From NCBI GenBank assembly GCA_905479575.1, contig CAJQNB010000067.1:1-36343 (forward strand): 36,343 bases of DNA. Reading direction: 5' to 3'. Each line of letters opens with the position of its first letter. Within the stretch, counting starts at the first letter, position 1. Of the stretch, positions 32,997 through 36,343 are shown piece after piece. The notes beneath the pieces are model-generated. The model made no database searches, was not told where the DNA came from, and worked only from the letters and a program-made list of their open reading frames with translations. The position numbers and the translations under genes are program-made. This stretch comes from an uncultured Pseudophaeobacter sp. Lineage in GTDB: Bacteria; Pseudomonadota; Alphaproteobacteria; Rhodobacterales; Rhodobacteraceae.

Positions 32997-35210
32997 GTGT
33001 ACGGAAAAACGAGCCCAACCGAGTGCCTTGCGTTGGAGGAAAAGGGCGATTTTGCCACCCGACAATATGCGGTCACGATGGAGCGCCGGTTTCGCACTGT
33101 CAGCGTCAGCTGCAATCTTGTGGTGGTGCTGGGCCTTCTGTGGATCGCTTTGGGCATCTCCATAAATGCGCCCAGCATGGTGATCATCTCAACAATTGCG
33201 ATTTTGGGTTCGATTGCCGCGCGTTTGCTCATAAATACGGAATATACGCTTTTGGCCCGCCTGCTGTGGTATTTCACGGGCTTGGTTGTGGTCATGGGGT
33301 CCGTTTTCACCATGCCCCCCGAAAGCTATATCGAACTGTTTTTTGTCGTCCTTCTTGGCGGGCCCTTTATGACGTTTTCGATGCGTCGCGAAAAGGCGAT
33401 GATCATTACGCTGTTGGGGATCGTCTTTGCAAGCTGGGTGATGTTTCGGTTTTTGGGGCATGACTATTTTGGCCCGCCGCTTGTCGAGGTGGCGATTCCC
33501 GTCAGCTATCTTTCTGGCGGTGTGTTGGTCACGGTTTTTGCAGTCCTCGTTGTCGAAATGATGGCTTTTGGCGAGTTGGCGGAAAGCTATAGCGATGATC
33601 TGTTGCAGGCGCATCAAAAGGAAAGCCAGGCGAATCACGCCAAAAGCGAGTTCCTTGCCGCCATGAGCCATGAAATCCGAACGCCGATGAATGGGGTGCT
33701 GGGGATGGTTGAGGTGCTTGAAAGAACGGATCTCACCCCTGAACAGCGGCGCCTTCTGAACACCATCAAAGAGTCTTCGACCTCGCTTTTGTGGATTATT
33801 GACGACATCCTGGATGTCTCCCGTATTGAGGCAGGCAAAATGGAGTTGTTTGAAACGCCCATGCGCCTGTTGCCGCTGGTCGAGGGAGCGGCGGCAACCC
33901 TGCGGCCCCATGCCAGCCAGATGGATGTGGACCTGGCCCTGACGATTCAGGCCGATCTGCCGGATACGCTGAGGGGCGATGCGGGGCGCCTGCGTCAGAT
34001 TTTGCTCAACCTCATTGGCAATGCGATCAAATTTTCTGAACCGCTGGCCGGCGAAGCTGCCGGACGGGTGCGTTTGCGTGTGGAGATCTGCGAGCCCGGC
34101 TGGATTGATTTTGTCGTTGAGGACAACGGCATCGGCATTGAGCCAGAGGTCCAGGAGGCGATCTTTGCCCCCTTTGAACGTTCAGCAGTGGTGGCCAAGC
34201 GGATGATCAAGGGCAATGGCCTGGGATTGACGATTGTGCAGCAATTGGTCTCCAAGATGGGGGGCACTGTTTCGGTGGACAGCACCTTGGGTGAAGGCAG
34301 CACCTTCACGGTCCGGCTGCCCGTTCTGGAACCCTCTGGACCGATTAAGGGGCCGCGGTTGGCGGGGACAAAAGTTGTGGCAATGCTGCCAGAGCAGGGA
34401 CGGGAGTGTAACTGGCCCACCTATGTCCTGGCTGCGGACTGTGATCTGAAATGGGTGTCCAGCCGGGAAGAGTTTATCGGGCTTGCCCGTCTTGCCGGAC
34501 GGGAATCCATTTTTGTGCTGCCGGATGAGATTGAAGATGATCAGCGGTCCGGCTGGTGTCGCACCCGTATTGAACAAGAGCTTCCGGACCTGAAAGTTCT
34601 TGAGTTCAAATCCTGCGCTGACATGTTGCAGCTGAGCTCAAGCAATCGCTGGGCTGTGGTGCAATCCGGGCCGGTGCTGCCCAGCGAGCTGTGGGACGCC
34701 CTGGAAAACCTAGTAGGCTATGGCACCAACAAAGAGCCCCAGACCCATTCGGGAACCAAAGACCGCGCAACCGCACTGAATATGACGGGGGGGCGGATCT
34801 TGGTGGCTGAAGACAATGAAATCAACCGCGCGGTTATTGAGAGCCAGCTGGGGCTGCTGGGGTGCACGGTGACCATGACGCGTGACGGGGCAGAATGTCT
34901 TTCGGCCTGGAACAACGGTAACTTTGACATGGTTCTGGCGGATTGCCAGATGCCGGTGATGGATGGGTTTGAGCTGACACGCGCTATTCGCCAGATCGAA
35001 ACCGAGCAGGGGCTGCGCCATACGCCGATTGTGGCAGTTACGGCAAACGCACTGGAGGGGGAGATTGGGAAATGCCTGGCCGAGGGAATGGATGCTTTTG
35101 TTTCCAAACCCGTGACATTAGCTGGTTTGGAAGCGGTGATCCGACAGCAATTGCCTGCCTCCGATGTTAGTGCAGAAACCCGGCGATGGGCTGCGGCTCA
35201 ACGAGGTTAA
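32997..35210 (+). CDS. Hybrid sensor histidine kinase / response regulator
   Basis: A 737-residue membrane-bound signalling protein. Six predicted helices (about 37-190) form the sensor part. They are followed by a HisKA domain with the phosphorylated H225 in [20 protein letters not shown], an ATPase domain with [23 protein letters not shown] and [12 protein letters not shown] (about 330-455), a linker region that looks like a degenerate receiver (about 460-570), and a complete receiver with the phosphoacceptor D649 in [12 protein letters not shown]. There is no output domain and no separate response regulator nearby, so a phosphotransfer protein elsewhere must take the signal. The start is GTG 32997; ATG 33078 is an alternative. 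A strong terminator follows. Confidence 0.93.
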   Translation: MYGKTSPTECLALEEKGDFATRQYAVTMERRFRTVSVSCNLVVVLGLLWIALGISINAPSMVIISTIAILGSIAARLLINTEYTLLARLLWYFTGLVVVMGSVFTMPPESYIELFFVVLLGGPFMTFSMRREKAMIITLLGIVFASWVMFRFLGHDYFGPPLVEVAIPVSYLSGGVLVTVFAVLVVEMMAFGELAESYSDDLLQAHQKESQANHAKSEFLAAMSHEIRTPMNGVLGMVEVLERTDLTPEQRRLLNTIKESSTSLLWIIDDILDVSRIEAGKMELFETPMRLLPLVEGAAATLRPHASQMDVDLALTIQADLPDTLRGDAGRLRQILLNLIGNAIKFSEPLAGEAAGRVRLRVEICEPGWIDFVVEDNGIGIEPEVQEAIFAPFERSAVVAKRMIKGNGLGLTIVQQLVSKMGGTVSVDSTLGEGSTFTVRLPVLEPSGPIKGPRLAGTKVVAMLPEQGRECNWPTYVLAADCDLKWVSSREEFIGLARLAGRESIFVLPDEIEDDQRSGWCRTRIEQELPDLKVLEFKSCADMLQLSSSNRWAVVQSGPVLPSELWDALENLVGYGTNKEPQTHSGTKDRATALNMTGGRILVAEDNEINRAVIESQLGLLGCTVTMTRDGAECLSAWNNGNFDMVLADCQMPVMDGFELTRAIRQIETEQGLRHTPIVAVTANALEGEIGKCLAEGMDAFVSKPVTLAGLEAVIRQQLPASDVSAETRRWAAAQRG

Positions 35211-35612
35211 GGGCAGCACAAGGCAGTGCAGGGCGAACCTACAGGGGCAGACCTGGTGAGGCTGCTGGATTTTGCGCTTTTGGGCTTTGTAGCAGGGGTT
35301 CAAAACGGGCTGAGTGAGTGGCTACCCGTTTTGAACCGTCTGTTTTTTTTAACCAACTGCCAGAGGCTGCTACCCTGGGGGCGCTGGTGCCTTGGGGCAG
35401 GGGGCATCACGATCAGGTCTTCTGTCGGCGGGACTTCTGCTGACAGCTGTTCCCTTTGAAGACGACTGGGAACAGCTGAGTGCTGTTATTGATCGGGCAG
35501 GTTCTGACGCTTAATCCTAACACAAGCGCAAAGAGCAGACCGATCCGGCAGAAGGTCCCTCGGGAATGCAACCAGTGTGCCCCAAATACAGGCCACGCCG
35601 TCGCACATTTGT
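35211..35612. other. 402-base convergent spacer with a terminator and a second dyad
   Basis: No gene is supported. It contains the terminator at 35297-35350 and an 11-base perfect inverted repeat CAGCTGTTCCC (35444-35454) / GGGAACAGCTG (35468-35478). Short open frames here lack ribosome-binding sites and regular codon use. Confidence 0.55.
35297..35350 (+). terminator. Strong terminator after the hybrid kinase
   Basis: GGTTCAAAACGGG (35297-35309) and CCCGTTTTGAACC (35325-35337) form a perfect 13-pair stem, followed by GTCTG and a run of eight T. Confidence 0.92.
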
Positions 35613-36185
35613 TTAACCCGGAACGGCAGACACGGACCTTGTGTCAGCGGGATGCTCCCGCGGGGGGCGCCCAAGCACATCTTTCAGCTCTTCCAGCTCG
35701 ATGAAGTTGTCGGCCTGACGACGCAACTCATCAGAGATCATAGGCGGCTGGCTGCGAATGGTGGACACCACAGAGACGCGTACACCCTGACGCTGCAAGC
35801 TGGCAATCAGCGGGCGGAAATCGCCATCGCCTGAAAACAGAACAATGTGATCAACGCGTGGCGCCAGTTCCATAGCATCGACTGCAAGTTCGATGTCCAT
35901 GTTGCCTTTGACTTTGCGGCGGCCCATGCTGTCGGTGTATTCCTTGGCAGGTTTCGTCACCATTGAGAAACCATTGTAATGCAGCCAGTCTACAAGCGGG
36001 CGAATGGGGGAGTAATCGTCATTTTCCAGCAAGGCTGTATTGTAGAACGCGCGCAGCATTTTGCCGCGGCGCATGAATTCATGCCGCAACAGCTTGTAGT
36101 CGATATCAAAGCCAAGTGCTTTGGCGGCCGCGTAAAGATTGGAACCATCGATAAAAAGCGCAAAACGCTCATCTTTATAAAACAT
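35613..36185 (-). CDS. NYN-domain protein (LabA/DUF88 family)
   Basis: A 190-residue PIN-like (NYN) protein. The conserved acidic residues are in ALFIDGSNLYAAAK (D13), VKGNMDIELAVDAM and LFSGDGDFRPLI, the metal-binding cluster of the nuclease fold. NYN proteins are thought to process RNA; LabA itself is a cyanobacterial clock protein. GAAGGA precedes ATG 36185. The last 40 residues are probably disordered. Upstream lies the contig end, so its partners cannot be seen. Confidence 0.9.
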   Translation of the reverse strand: MFYKDERFALFIDGSNLYAAAKALGFDIDYKLLRHEFMRRGKMLRAFYNTALLENDDYSPIRPLVDWLHYNGFSMVTKPAKEYTDSMGRRKVKGNMDIELAVDAMELAPRVDHIVLFSGDGDFRPLIASLQRQGVRVSVVSTIRSQPPMISDELRRQADNFIELEELKDVLGRPPREHPADTRSVSAVPG

Positions 36186-36252
36186 CTTTTTTCCTTCGCG
36201 CCGACCTACAGCAGGATTTGGATAATATAACTTCTAATAAGGTGGAAAAATC

Positions 36253-36272
36253 CGCATTTTACTATAAATGCG
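36253..36272. repeat. Inverted repeat upstream of the NYN gene
   Basis: CGCATTT-TACTAT-AAATGCG is a perfect 7-base dyad, flanked outward by GGTGG (36241-36245) and CCACC (36273-36277). It may be a hairpin ending the gene beyond the contig edge, or an operator of the NYN gene. Confidence 0.6.
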
Positions 36273-36329
36273 CCACCACAGGGCGATCGTTACTATGGCT
36301 TCGATAGGTAGGCTATTTGAACGATGTCG

Positions 36330-36343
36330 AGATCGGAAGAGCG
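36330..36343 (+). other. Illumina adapter remnant at the contig end
   Basis: The final 14 bases, AGATCGGAAGAGCG, are identical to the start of the Illumina TruSeq adapter (read-2 version). They are technical, not genomic, so the biological sequence ends at about 36329. Confidence 0.93.

Overview
The window looks like a draft contig from a marine alphaproteobacterium of the Roseobacter group (Rhodobacteraceae). Coding is dense and GC-rich. TRAP transporters, PLP-dependent (MocR-type) regulators, an AGCS symporter with a divergent Lrp gene, a run of peptide deformylase genes ahead of fmt, and alphaproteobacterial insertion-sequence remnants all fit that group. The genus cannot be fixed from sequence alone. 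The last 14 bases match the start of an Illumina adapter, so the right edge is a contig end that was not fully trimmed.

Left accessory region (1-3660): an apparent IS21-type end abuts an amidohydrolase that has lost its N-terminus. A COG0523/CobW GTPase follows. After it comes insertion-sequence debris: a piece of an IS481 transposase and the C-terminal tail of an IS5-family transposase, whose end lies on the stop codon of the next gene.

Metabolic and regulatory blocks (3657-14440): an ARO8-type aminotransferase diverges from a FadR-type GntR regulator. An Lrp/AsnC regulator diverges from uspA-like and AGCS amino-acid symporter genes across a palindrome-rich spacer. Next is a probable mevalonate-use locus. 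A degradative (class II) HMG-CoA reductase is followed on the same strand by a DctP-DctQ-DctM TRAP transporter, and a MocR-type regulator diverges from it across a likely operator. The ispH gene later in the window marks the MEP pathway, so the organism does not need this HMG-CoA reductase to make isoprenoids. That supports a catabolic role.

Housekeeping part (14861-36329): smc; a secreted YbjN-domain protein; an MltB-type lytic transglycosylase; a cobC-cbiB pair for cobalamin; a glutathionyl-hydroquinone reductase; a small protein of unknown function; an L,D-transpeptidase gene broken by one amber codon, next to a MalY/PatB C-S lyase; three consecutive peptide deformylase paralogues (the third lacking the catalytic Glu and the metal-binding Cys) leading into fmt; two tiny membrane proteins; a TRIC/UPF0126 channel; rnhA; a methyltransferase; a LysE exporter; ispH; a hybrid sensor kinase; and a NYN-domain (LabA-like) protein.

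No tRNA, rRNA, CRISPR array or prophage was recognised. The most interesting points are the inactive-looking third deformylase, the self-contained mevalonate locus, the amber-interrupted L,D-transpeptidase, the insertion-sequence scars and the adapter remnant.
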